The notes under the pieces: generated by a model
The model's database searches: none
Seen by the model: the letters and a program-made list of their open reading frames with translations, nothing else
What the model was told of the DNA's origin: nothing
Shown here: positions 1-7,703 of the stretch, one piece after another
Numbering within the stretch: position 1 is the first letter of the stretch
Layout of the letters: each line of letters starts with the position of its first letter
Program-made: the position numbers and the translations under genes
Assembly (NCBI RefSeq): GCF_014692495.1
Contig: NZ_JACOIJ010000004.1
Span: 1-64,000, forward strand
Source: Sphingobacterium litopenaei
GTDB lineage: Bacteria > Bacteroidota > Bacteroidia > Sphingobacteriales > Sphingobacteriaceae
Length of the DNA stretch: 64,000 nt
Reading direction: 5' to 3'

Positions 1-2
1 AC

Positions 3-224
3 ATCCATTTTCTCATTCGTTATATCCCTCGTGTTTCAATTACTTCTATTGTTCGCAAGTTAAAACAAGAATCTACTTATTACATTTGGCGTTCACCACA
101 CAGGTCATTCTTATTTAAACATTTTTGAAAAGAACATACTTTTTGGTCTGATGGTTATTTTGTTTGTTCAATAGGTGAAGCATCTCCTGATACTATTCGT
201 GAGTATATTCTCAATCAGAGTTAG
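3..224 (+). pseudogene. tnpA: IS200/IS605-family TnpA (Y1 transposase), C-terminal part, broken by an in-frame TGA
   Basis: The frame starting at base 3 encodes the C-terminal part of an HUH/Y1 single-strand transposase of the IS200 type. It reads IHFLIRYIPRVSITSIVRKL, then IWRSPHRSFLFKHF, a stop, then KEHTFWSDGYFVCSIGEASP and a tail ending at a TAG (222-224). Family members normally have Trp in KHF-W-KE. Here that codon is TGA (126-128), so a single TGG-to-TGA change interrupts an otherwise intact frame. The 5' part lies outside the window. The segment after the stop keeps the conserved FWSDGYFVCSIG block, so the mutation looks recent. The family assignment is by recognition of these motifs. 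Loss of function is inferred from the stop codon. Confidence 0.82.
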
Positions 225-234
225 TCGCTTACAT

Positions 235-257
235 CCCACAGGCTAAAGACCTGTGGG
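235..257 (+). repeat. right-end hairpin of the IS200/IS605-like element
   Basis: Arms CCCACAGG (235-242) and CCTGTGGG (250-257) form a perfect 8-bp stem with a 7-nt loop, 10 nt after the tnpA stop. IS200/IS605 elements carry such imperfect palindromes near each end, where the Y1 transposase binds single-stranded DNA. The exact right cleavage point cannot be fixed from one end but is probably within about 20 nt downstream. Bases 271-480 hold no gene. They are AT-rich and include a weak 8-bp inverted repeat (305-312 and 322-329). Confidence 0.7.
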
Positions 258-480
258 TTTTACGCTCCGTTTTATAAAAATAAACATATTTTGTCATATT
301 AAGGATTCTTTTACCCTTAGAAAAAGAATGGAAAATTAGATTTTTATTAAGTCTTTTAGACTTTTAAAAAGTGAATAACAAAAATATTTTTTCTAAAATC
401 TAAAAAACATAACGAATCTAAGATATTATAGTAATTTTCGTAAAAATAATAGAAGTTAATTTCTGCATTTTATAACTACC

Positions 481-488
481 TACCTTAG
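481..488 (+). promoter_or_regulatory. candidate -7 box of the pckA promoter
   Basis: TACCTTAG is close to the Bacteroidota -7 consensus TAnnTTTG. It sits 17 nt before the pckA start codon, which would give a very short leader. No convincing -33 TTG is seen at the expected distance, so this is tentative. Confidence 0.35.
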
Positions 489-505
489 TGCCATAATTCA
501 AAATT

Positions 506-2125
506 ATGATAACTGAGCGTATGGAAATAGGGACAAACCACATAGCGGAAGATATACTTCAAGTAGAAAGTCAAGCAAAAAAGGTTTATTGGAATTTATC
601 TAATCAAGAACTTACACAGCAAACTTTAGATCTTGGACAAGGAAAACTGAACGATCTTGGTGCATTATGTGTAGAGACAGGAAAATTTACAGGCCGGTCG
701 CCAAAAGACAAATTCATTGTTAAAGATGATTTAACCATCAATACTATAGATTGGGGAGATGTCAATATCCCAATTTCGGAAGAAATCTTTGAGAATCTTT
801 ATCAAAAGATGAAAGATTCATTTGCTAATAAAGAAGTGTGGGCAAGAAAATGTTATGCTGGTGCGGATCCAAGATACCAAATCAATGTAACAGTTATCAA
901 TACAAGACCTTGGGCAAATCTATTTTGCAATAATCTTTTTATCACTCCATCTGATGAAGAACTAAAAAATTTCGAGCATGAATGGGTAATTCTTCAAAAT
1001 CCTGATTTTGAAGCTAATCCTGCAATCGATGGCACTCGCTCTCCTAACTTTACTATCGTTTCTTTCACCAAGAAAATTATATTAATTGGAGGCTCAGCCT
1101 ATACTGGAGAAATGAAAAAAGGTATTTTCTCTGTACTGAATTTTATACTTCCTCACGAACATAATATACTACCTATGCACTGTTCGGCCAATGAAGGTAA
1201 AGATGGAGATGTTTCTTTATTCTTTGGTTTAAGTGGTACAGGTAAAACAACGCTTTCTGCTGATGCTAACCGCGCATTGATTGGTGACGACGAACATGGT
1301 TGGGCAGACAATTCGGTATTCAACTTTGAAGGTGGTTGCTATGCTAAAGTAGTGGATTTGAGTGCAGAAAAAGAACCTGAAATATATGGCGCAATTAAAC
1401 CGGGTGCTTTATTAGAAAACGTTTCCTTTTACGAAAAAAGTAATGTTGTAGATTTTAGCAATACGAACCTAACTGAGAATACACGTGTTGCTTATCCCAT
1501 AGACTATATTCCAAATGCGAAACAGCCGTCTCTGGGGTATATTCCAAAGAATATATTCTTCTTAACATGTGATGCTTTTGGCATATTGCCTCCAATATCA
1601 AAATTGACAAAAGCGCAAGCCATGTATCATTTTATTTCTGGATATACAGCGAAAGTAGCTGGAACTGAGGTGGGCATCACAGAACCTCAAACTACTTTTT
1701 CTGCATGTTTCGGTCGTGTATTCTTACCTCTACATCCTACACAATATGCAGAACTGTTAGGTAAAAAACTAGAACAACACCCTGATGTAAACGTATGGTT
1801 GATTAACACCGGCTGGACCGGAGGAAAATTTGGTGAAGGCAAACGCATGAACTTAAAATACACTCGCGCCATGGTCAATGCTGCAATGCGTGGGGAATTA
1901 GATAATGTAGAGTATGTTCCTCATGCTATTTTCGGCGTACTAAAACCGCAGTCATGTCCAGGCGTACCTCCAGAAGTATTGAATCCTCGCACTACCTGGA
2001 CTGATACTGATGCATATGACAAACAAGCTTTAGCTTTAGCAAAGCTCTTTGTAAACAATTTCAAACAATACGAAGATCAAGCGAGCGAAGAAATATTATC
2101 CGCTGCCCCTAACATTACATTATAA
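506..2125 (+). CDS. pckA: phosphoenolpyruvate carboxykinase (ATP)
   Basis: Cytosolic enzyme converting oxaloacetate and ATP to phosphoenolpyruvate, ADP and CO2, the first committed step of gluconeogenesis. The 539-residue length is normal for the ATP-dependent family. The phosphate-binding loop GLSGTGKTT is at residues 241-249, followed by the metal-binding segment with GDDEHGW. TGRSPKDKF near residue 62 is the oxaloacetate-binding RSP region. The first ATG is used; a second ATG at codon 6 is equally possible. The gene stands alone between the IS remnant and a convergent neighbour and ends in a bidirectional terminator. It fits an organism that grows on uronic acids and deoxysugars and must make hexoses from C3/C4 intermediates. 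Confidence 0.97.
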   Translation: MITERMEIGTNHIAEDILQVESQAKKVYWNLSNQELTQQTLDLGQGKLNDLGALCVETGKFTGRSPKDKFIVKDDLTINTIDWGDVNIPISEEIFENLYQKMKDSFANKEVWARKCYAGADPRYQINVTVINTRPWANLFCNNLFITPSDEELKNFEHEWVILQNPDFEANPAIDGTRSPNFTIVSFTKKIILIGGSAYTGEMKKGIFSVLNFILPHEHNILPMHCSANEGKDGDVSLFFGLSGTGKTTLSADANRALIGDDEHGWADNSVFNFEGGCYAKVVDLSAEKEPEIYGAIKPGALLENVSFYEKSNVVDFSNTNLTENTRVAYPIDYIPNAKQPSLGYIPKNIFFLTCDAFGILPPISKLTKAQAMYHFISGYTAKVAGTEVGITEPQTTFSACFGRVFLPLHPTQYAELLGKKLEQHPDVNVWLINTGWTGGKFGEGKRMNLKYTRAMVNAAMRGELDNVEYVPHAIFGVLKPQSCPGVPPEVLNPRTTWTDTDAYDKQALALAKLFVNNFKQYEDQASEEILSAAPNITL

Positions 2126-2131
2126 AAGACA

Positions 2132-2160
2132 AAAGGCTGTACAAAATTTGTACAGCCTTT
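2132..2160. terminator. bidirectional terminator between pckA and the respiratory cluster
   Basis: Perfect inverted repeat AAAGGCTGTACAAA / TTTGTACAGCCTTT between convergent genes, with A and T tracts at both ends so that it can serve both strands. Confidence 0.8.
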
Positions 2161-2181
2161 GTTAATTTATAGCTTTTCCTT

Positions 2182-2637
2182 TTAGAAAACTTTGCTATGC
2201 CAACTTTGAGAAAATGGGATTTTCCAGTTGGATTCAAGTTCTTCCGTATTTTGAATCAAGTTATTATAAACGATAGTATCCGAAGTAACAACTCCTTCTT
2301 TCACTAATTGTTGAAATTGCTCTCTACTAGCTAATTGCAATTGTCCATCAGCATTTATGTAAGAAACACGCATTCGGTCAAAGAAATCAATACTAAACTT
2401 CTCACCTAACGCTTTAATAAAATGAACAGACTTATCAATCGAACATCCAGTTACATCAGCCACTTCTTCATCTACTTCCAATATTAGAAATAGATTATCC
2501 AACACAGCTACTTTACCTGCCAAAGCAGATCCATGTGCTGTCCATGAAGACACAAAATGTTCTGCTAACTCCTTAATTTCATTAGCTTCCGATTCGGTTA
2601 AAAATCGGTCTGCCTGATAAATCCAAACTCTAGCCAT
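2182..2637 (-). CDS. conserved hypothetical protein at the distal end of the oxidase cluster
   Basis: A 151-residue soluble protein beginning MARVWIYQADRFLTE. It has no signal peptide, no membrane segment and no motif that I recognise. Close relatives in Bacteroidota are often called 'ABC transporter ATPase', but this sequence has no Walker A or Walker B motif, so that name should not be used. It lies 4 nt downstream of the DUF420 membrane protein gene and is the last gene of the minus-strand respiratory cluster. This suggests co-expression with cytochrome oxidase. The function is unknown; a role in oxidase assembly would be only a guess from position. Confidence 0.75.
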   Translation of the reverse strand: MARVWIYQADRFLTESEANEIKELAEHFVSSWTAHGSALAGKVAVLDNLFLILEVDEEVADVTGCSIDKSVHFIKALGEKFSIDFFDRMRVSYINADGQLQLASREQFQQLVKEGVVTSDTIVYNNLIQNTEELESNWKIPFSQSWHSKVF

Positions 2638-2641
2638 CGTA

Positions 2642-3184
2642 TTAATGATTATAATAAGGTGAAATCATAAGGTATACTACAACACCAGTAACTGCTACGT
2701 ATAACCACATCGGGTAAGTAATTCGAGCTAATTTTTTGTGTCTTTCGTAAGCTCCCGCAATTCCTCTTATAAATGTAAACAATACAAAAGGAATAATAAC
2801 TACAGAAAGAACGATATGCGTAATTAGAATAAAGAAGTATACATATCGAATGAGACCTTCTCCTCCATAAGATGTGGAATCAGAAGTCATATGATAGGCT
2901 ACATACATCAGTAGAAATAACGACGAACAAACCATACAAAGTTTGATCAAGGTTTCATGTAACTTCGCATTACCCTTTTTGATTGCTGAAACAGCCCAAA
3001 CTAACAGAACAGCTGTCAATCCATTGATAGTCGCGTATATCGGAGGTAAAAAAGACAATGGTTCTACATCGTAACCCATTTTACGTAAATTCACTCCAAA
3101 CAATGCAGCTACTGCTAAAGGAATAACAACAGATAAAGTCCATATAATACCTTTGTACTTTTTCTCTTCTTGAGTCATCGCCAT
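2642..3184 (-). CDS. DUF420 family membrane protein
   Basis: A 180-residue integral membrane protein with about five hydrophobic segments, matching the DUF420 family in size and in conserved features (a Pro/Tyr-rich loop PPIYATINGLTA near residue 47, His-containing helices). DUF420 proteins are regularly encoded beside cytochrome c oxidase genes and are thought to help oxidase assembly, although their biochemistry is not settled. The gene is separated by a single base from the SCO-like gene upstream and by 4 nt from the 151-residue protein downstream, so it is clearly part of the same transcript. An alternative start at the internal Met (codon 3) is possible. Confidence 0.8.
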   Translation of the reverse strand: MAMTQEEKKYKGIIWTLSVVIPLAVAALFGVNLRKMGYDVEPLSFLPPIYATINGLTAVLLVWAVSAIKKGNAKLHETLIKLCMVCSSLFLLMYVAYHMTSDSTSYGGEGLIRYVYFFILITHIVLSVVIIPFVLFTFIRGIAGAYERHKKLARITYPMWLYVAVTGVVVYLMISPYYNH

Positions 3185-3185
3185 A

Positions 3186-3899
3186 TTATTTCTTTTCTAC
3201 TTTTAATGGATTATTACGCGCTTCTTCTACAAGCTGAACTTTAATTTCATCTTGCAAACGCTCCATTTCCTTATTTTGATTAATATCATAAAACCCACGG
3301 ATTCGACCTTCTGTATCAATTAATAAATAATTGTTACTAAAAGAATACGTATCATCAGGATTAGCATGTGCATCGATTAAAAAATTCTTTTGTACATATT
3401 CAAAGATGGATGAATCTGGACGTACGATAAACCATGTATTTGGATAATCCTTGGCATACAATTGCTGAATACTTGCTAAATCTACATTTAATTCTTTCTC
3501 ATTCAGCGAAATCGAATAAAACTTAACTTTTTGAATATTCTTAAAACGATCCACTACAGGTTTTAAGTTGCTCAATAGAGTCTTTGACAATCCTTCATCT
3601 TTTGCACTAAATAAATGTACTACAGTGACAACAGTATCACTATTTAAAAATGGTGTAGGATCGCCTTTAGCATTTACTAAAGCAAGAGAAGGTACATGAT
3701 GGTATAAAGTATCTGGTATTTCACGACCCATTTTGCGGTTCATCTTACCAGTTAATACCTTTTCACCATAAATTGGTAATTTCAAATACTGATTTGAACC
3801 AATTTTATTGAGTGCTATATACAAAAATCCTGGCACAATTAGTACTATAGCCAGGATTATGATAGTCGATATATTTCTCTTTTTAGAGATATTATTCAT
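3186..3899 (-). CDS. SCO1/SenC-like protein lacking the copper-binding residues
   Basis: A 237-residue membrane-anchored protein: an N-terminal helix (about residues 11-30), the Bacteroidota SCO-type lead-in (LPIYGEKV, then IPDTLYHHVPSLALVNAKGD), and a thioredoxin-like fold ending in LLIDTEGRIRGFYD. Canonical SCO proteins deliver copper to the CuA centre through a CxxxC motif and a later His. At the CxxxC position this protein reads VVHLFSAKDEG, and before LLIDTEG it reads SFSNNY, so both Cys and the His are missing. There is no Cys anywhere in the mature domain. Position between subunit IV and DUF420 still points to oxidase assembly. Copper insertion by this protein is unlikely; a structural or degenerate role is inferred. 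Confidence 0.8.
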   Translation of the reverse strand: MNNISKKRNISTIIILAIVLIVPGFLYIALNKIGSNQYLKLPIYGEKVLTGKMNRKMGREIPDTLYHHVPSLALVNAKGDPTPFLNSDTVVTVVHLFSAKDEGLSKTLLSNLKPVVDRFKNIQKVKFYSISLNEKELNVDLASIQQLYAKDYPNTWFIVRPDSSIFEYVQKNFLIDAHANPDDTYSFSNNYLLIDTEGRIRGFYDINQNKEMERLQDEIKVQLVEEARNNPLKVEKK

Positions 3900-3901
3900 T
3901 T

Positions 3902-4285
3902 CTAGTTATTAGGGTAAAGCGCGTGTTCTTGCAAGTGCGTCAATAAATATCCACCTTCTACTAACATCAATACGATGAAATAAATGATGAATAAAAATAC
4001 GATACCACAAGTCACAATAAAGCTTGATTTTTCAAACTTTAAGTGCATGAAGAATGCTACGATATAATATGCCTTTACTAATGTCAATACGATATAAATA
4101 GTATTAACTAAAGCGCCTTTTTGTAAAATACCCCAGTGGTGAACAAAACCTAACGCGATTAAGAATTCTAATGCAGTTAATGCTAACAATACAAAGAATA
4201 CACTCCAAATACGTTTTTTGTCCATGCCTTCGCCGTGCTCGTGAGCATCGTGTGTAGCTATATGATCGTGATGTGCCATTTTCAA
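3902..4285 (-). CDS. cytochrome c oxidase subunit IV (prokaryotic type)
   Basis: A 127-residue small membrane protein with a His-rich N terminus (HHDHIATHDAHEHGEG) and three hydrophobic helices, as in the bacterial Cox4 family. It includes the conserved pattern in which the second helix contains VKAYYIVAFFMHLKFE. This subunit is an accessory component of caa3-type oxidases. It follows the larger subunit III gene by 23 nt and precedes the SCO-like gene by 2 nt. The start could also be at codon 3 (MAHHDH). Confidence 0.88.
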   Translation of the reverse strand: MKMAHHDHIATHDAHEHGEGMDKKRIWSVFFVLLALTALEFLIALGFVHHWGILQKGALVNTIYIVLTLVKAYYIVAFFMHLKFEKSSFIVTCGIVFLFIIYFIVLMLVEGGYLLTHLQEHALYPNN

Positions 4286-4308
4286 TTTATAAAAATATTA
4301 GTCAACAA

Positions 4309-5049
4309 TTAGATTAAGTAGAAGAATGTAAATACGAATACCCACACTAAATCCACAAAGTGCCAGTAAAGACCTACTTTTTCAACCATTAAATAAGTAC
4401 CTCTGTTTTCGAACGTATTATTCAATGTCATACAAAGAACAATGATATTTAATAAAATACCAATCGATACGTGGAAACCGTGGAAACCAGTAATAGTGAA
4501 GAATAAGTTAGAAAATTGCAATGCTGCTGTATACGAAATTTCTTTAGAGAAATAAGGTTGTAATGCTGCTGCAATAGCGTCTGGATCTGTCAAACCTGTT
4601 GCTGGGTTTTGGCCAAACCAGAATCCTTGGTGATGTAAGTGAGTCCACTCAATAGCTTGACATCCTACGAAAGCCAAACCACCTAAGATAGTCCACAACA
4701 TCCATTTTACTACTTCTTGTTTTGAATTTCTATGTCCTGCCTCTACAGCTAATACCATAGTTACAGATGACATAATCAAGATGAAAGTCATGATACCTAC
4801 GAAAACTAAAGGTTGTCCTGACTCTGCTAAACCTGGTACAGATTGGAAGATTTTATCCGCATCAATCCATGTAGGTTGCGCAAATTTTTGAGCACCGTAA
4901 TAAATTAAGAATGCTGAAAATGTAAATGCATCTGATACTAAGAAAAACCACATCATGATTTTTCCATACTCTAAATTCCAAGGCGACTTACCACCTGACC
5001 ATGGTCCGTCTTTTACCTTATCCAATTGCGATACAGTTGTTGTACTCAT
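4309..5049 (-). CDS. ctaE: cytochrome c oxidase subunit III (246-residue copy)
   Basis: Heme-copper oxidase subunit III with about six to seven membrane helices. The typical features are present: WFFLVSDAFTFSAFL near residue 35, EWTHLHHQG in the middle, FFTITGFHGFHV near residue 185 and the C-terminal YWHFVDLVWVFVFTFFYL. Subunit III stabilises the catalytic subunit and supports proton uptake. It is one of two adjacent subunit III genes; the second (5059-5643) is shorter. The two are 9 nt apart and cotranscribed. Confidence 0.93.
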   Translation of the reverse strand: MSTTTVSQLDKVKDGPWSGGKSPWNLEYGKIMMWFFLVSDAFTFSAFLIYYGAQKFAQPTWIDADKIFQSVPGLAESGQPLVFVGIMTFILIMSSVTMVLAVEAGHRNSKQEVVKWMLWTILGGLAFVGCQAIEWTHLHHQGFWFGQNPATGLTDPDAIAAALQPYFSKEISYTAALQFSNLFFTITGFHGFHVSIGILLNIIVLCMTLNNTFENRGTYLMVEKVGLYWHFVDLVWVFVFTFFYLI

Positions 5050-5058
5050 TGTTTACTA

Positions 5059-5643
5059 TTATTGATTCAAAAGTAAGAAAACATATATATAAATCCATAA
5101 AAGATCTAGAAAATGCCAAAAAATTGCAGCTAGATCCATTCTAAACACATTCTTCTCGGTGGCAATTGATGGCTTAGCACAAAAAAATGCACTAATCAAT
5201 ACAATAATACCAGCGATAATGTGCGCTAAGTGTAATCCAGTGAAGATATAGATGAACGATTGAGATGCATTGTTATTAATAAAATACACGCCCTGCTCTG
5301 TCAAAACTCCCCAAGATTGTACCTGTAATATAAAGAACACTATACCTAAAACGATAGTTACTACCAATAATAGCTTTTGTTTTGCGAGTTCGCCCGCTTT
5401 AGCTGCTTTAAAAGCTAAATGCAATGTCAAACTACTTACCAAAATTACTATAGTACTGTAAATGAACATTTGAGGTAATATGGTCTTAATTCCTTTATCA
5501 ACACCACTTGCTGTGTAAACGATAAAACCACTTGAAAGCGCCGCAAACATCATAAACATACCAATCATACCCAACCAAAGATTGAATTTCTTGGCTTTAA
5601 ATTGCTTTTGTTGCTCTTCCAACTTTATTTCGTTAGCTCCCAT
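5059..5643 (-). CDS. cytochrome c oxidase subunit III (194-residue copy)
   Basis: A second subunit III-type protein with five predicted helices, ending in the family signature WHFLDLLWIYIYVFLLL. FTGLHLAHIIAG near residue 135 matches the HGxH region of its larger neighbour. It lacks the N-terminal two-helix bundle or carries a reduced form of it. Pairs of long and short subunit III genes are common in Bacteroidota act-cta clusters. The gene lies 5 nt downstream of ctaB and 9 nt upstream of the longer copy. Confidence 0.9.
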   Translation of the reverse strand: MGANEIKLEEQQKQFKAKKFNLWLGMIGMFMMFAALSSGFIVYTASGVDKGIKTILPQMFIYSTIVILVSSLTLHLAFKAAKAGELAKQKLLLVVTIVLGIVFFILQVQSWGVLTEQGVYFINNNASQSFIYIFTGLHLAHIIAGIIVLISAFFCAKPSIATEKNVFRMDLAAIFWHFLDLLWIYIYVFLLLNQ

Positions 5644-5648
5644 TTATA

Positions 5649-6557
5649 TTATTTAAAAGGAATAAAATCAAAAAGTAATACTAATTGTGTCAACGGTAAA
5701 TACAAAAACGATATGTACATCACCTTTTTAGCCGATTCATCTTTAAGTTCTACAAGATGTTTGTATCCATACCAAGTAAAAGCTAATCCGCCCAATAAAG
5801 ATACTATCGTGAATATCCAACCTCCGAATCCGAAATACATAGGCAAAAATCCTACAGGAATCATCAATAAGGCTGATACAAAAATAAATATCGCAGATGC
5901 TTTATTCTTTTTCAAACTTGGTAATAAATTGATACCAGCTCTTTTGTAATCTTCGTCCGCTACCCAAGCAATAGCCCAATAATGTGGATATTGCCAGAAA
6001 AACTGAACTAAGAATAAAATAAAAGGCGTTATGATAATAGCAGACTCGCTTACTGAAGCATACGCTAAACCAAATCCCAAAGACTCGAACGCTGCAAAGT
6101 AGCCAATAAGTGGAGGTAATGCTCCAGGTATTGCTCCTATAAATACCGCTATTCTAGATTTAGGTTTTAATGGTGTGTATACGAATGCGTATAAAAAAAT
6201 TGAAAATACAGACAAAAGACCTGCAATGAAATTTAGCTTCACTAACACTAACGTCCCTAGAATTCCCATAAATAAGCTCAACACTAAAGCCTGACCTGTG
6301 GTCATTCTTTCTGCCGGCAAGGGACGATCCATTGTACGTTTCATCAATTTGTCAATGTCTTTTTCAATTATTTCATTAAATCCATTCGCTGCTCCTGTTA
6401 CCAAAAATCCGCCAATCGTTAATAATAACCAATTGAACCACATGATATCACCCTGCTGCTTCGCTCCTATCAAAAATGATATAGATGCAGAAAACACAAC
6501 AGTTAACGTAAGTCGTAATTTTACAAGCTTGTTAAAATCCGAAATAAAAGTTTTCAT
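5649..6557 (-). CDS. ctaB: heme O synthase (protoheme IX farnesyltransferase)
   Basis: UbiA-family prenyltransferase that adds farnesyl to heme B to make heme O. The protein has 302 residues and about nine membrane helices. The Asp-rich Mg-diphosphate binding region reads NGFNEIIEKDIDKLMKRTMD near residue 60, followed by RPLPAERM. A second conserved stretch, FFWQYPHYWAIAWVADEDYK, is near residue 185. With heme A synthase encoded immediately upstream, the cluster carries the complete heme A pathway for its own aa3-type oxidase. Confidence 0.95.
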   Translation of the reverse strand: MKTFISDFNKLVKLRLTLTVVFSASISFLIGAKQQGDIMWFNWLLLTIGGFLVTGAANGFNEIIEKDIDKLMKRTMDRPLPAERMTTGQALVLSLFMGILGTLVLVKLNFIAGLLSVFSIFLYAFVYTPLKPKSRIAVFIGAIPGALPPLIGYFAAFESLGFGLAYASVSESAIIITPFILFLVQFFWQYPHYWAIAWVADEDYKRAGINLLPSLKKNKASAIFIFVSALLMIPVGFLPMYFGFGGWIFTIVSLLGGLAFTWYGYKHLVELKDESAKKVMYISFLYLPLTQLVLLFDFIPFK

Positions 6558-6603
6558 TTGACTACTCTTTCTCCTTTTCCATCCTAGATAATAACCTTAT
6601 TAT

Positions 6604-7659
6604 CTATCTTTTCAGCTTCGTCATCAAAAGCATCAAATAATACTGTGCTCCGAAAAACAAACTCGCAATTACTAAATGCGTTGTCTGTGCAAAAGCTGGA
6701 ACTGCAAATCTAGCTAATATAATTCCAGACAACATTTGTATAAGTACTAATATTAAGATTACCCATGCATATTGACTTTGAATTGACGATTTACTGAATC
6801 TATTCTTCACTAAGAAGAAAAACACAACAGTAATTAACAATGTCACATAAGCTAATATCCTATGGATAAAATAATTACTTCCTATAGCATCAATCCATTG
6901 ATCTCGAGCTAATAGTCCTTCTGCATTAAAATGATCAATGGTTTCTCTAACTTCAGTACCAAATACAACCTGTACTAATGTAATCACTAAAGAAAATAAA
7001 GCTATTGCTTTGAGTCCAGTAGAAGGATAATTAACCAAAATGGTCTTATTACGCAATGTAGTAGCCGAATAGAAAGTGTAAATACTCACACCAACTATTA
7101 ATAATGCCAACAGCATGTGCGTAGTAATAATCCAAGGCATCAAATTCGTCGAAACTACTATTGACCCTAACCATGCTTGAAAAATTACAAAGAACACATT
7201 AAGAACACTCCAAATAACAATGGAGGGTTTTGATTTGATATAAATGAATGAATAAACGGCTGTGAATAATAATGCGAATCCAGCTAAAACTCCAACTAAC
7301 CTATTAATATATTCTGTCCATGTTTTAGCGGCATTAAATTCTTCATGTTCCAAAATAGATTTATCATGACGAATCTTATCTGCCATCTTGGAGTATCCAA
7401 AGAAATCAATGATTTTCGCAAATCGCTCATTCTTCTTTACACGTCCCTCAATATAATGTTGCTCATACCCTTCAGGTAATTGACTAACACTTGTTGGCGG
7501 AACAATTCGGTTGAAACACTTAGGCCAGTCTGGACATCCCATTCCTGAACCGGTACTTCTTACTACTCCACCAGCGATAATAACAAGAAACAAAACGATA
7601 ATAGTAAATCTATTAACATTTATAAATCTCTTCTCACCAGCTGGATACATTACACTCAC
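6604..7659 (-). CDS. ctaA: heme A synthase (COX15/CtaA family)
   Basis: Membrane monooxygenase that oxidises the C8 methyl of heme O to the formyl group of heme A. The 351-residue protein has about eight helices and the conserved heme-ligand His residues: EYINRLVG with the preceding Glu, TTHMLLALLI, FIHRILAYVT and TTHLVIASLFF. The N terminus contains GCPDWPKC, the conserved cysteine pair seen in type-specific members, with DWPKC near residue 43. Two nearby start codons exist (codons 1 and 4). The gene lies between ctaD and ctaB. Confidence 0.95.
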   Translation of the reverse strand: MSVMYPAGEKRFINVNRFTIIVLFLVIIAGGVVRSTGSGMGCPDWPKCFNRIVPPTSVSQLPEGYEQHYIEGRVKKNERFAKIIDFFGYSKMADKIRHDKSILEHEEFNAAKTWTEYINRLVGVLAGFALLFTAVYSFIYIKSKPSIVIWSVLNVFFVIFQAWLGSIVVSTNLMPWIITTHMLLALLIVGVSIYTFYSATTLRNKTILVNYPSTGLKAIALFSLVITLVQVVFGTEVRETIDHFNAEGLLARDQWIDAIGSNYFIHRILAYVTLLITVVFFFLVKNRFSKSSIQSQYAWVILILVLIQMLSGIILARFAVPAFAQTTHLVIASLFFGAQYYLMLLMTKLKR

Positions 7660-7703
7660 TATTTATATCTGTCAAAATGTAAGGAATAGAAGGTAGGATA
7701 AAC

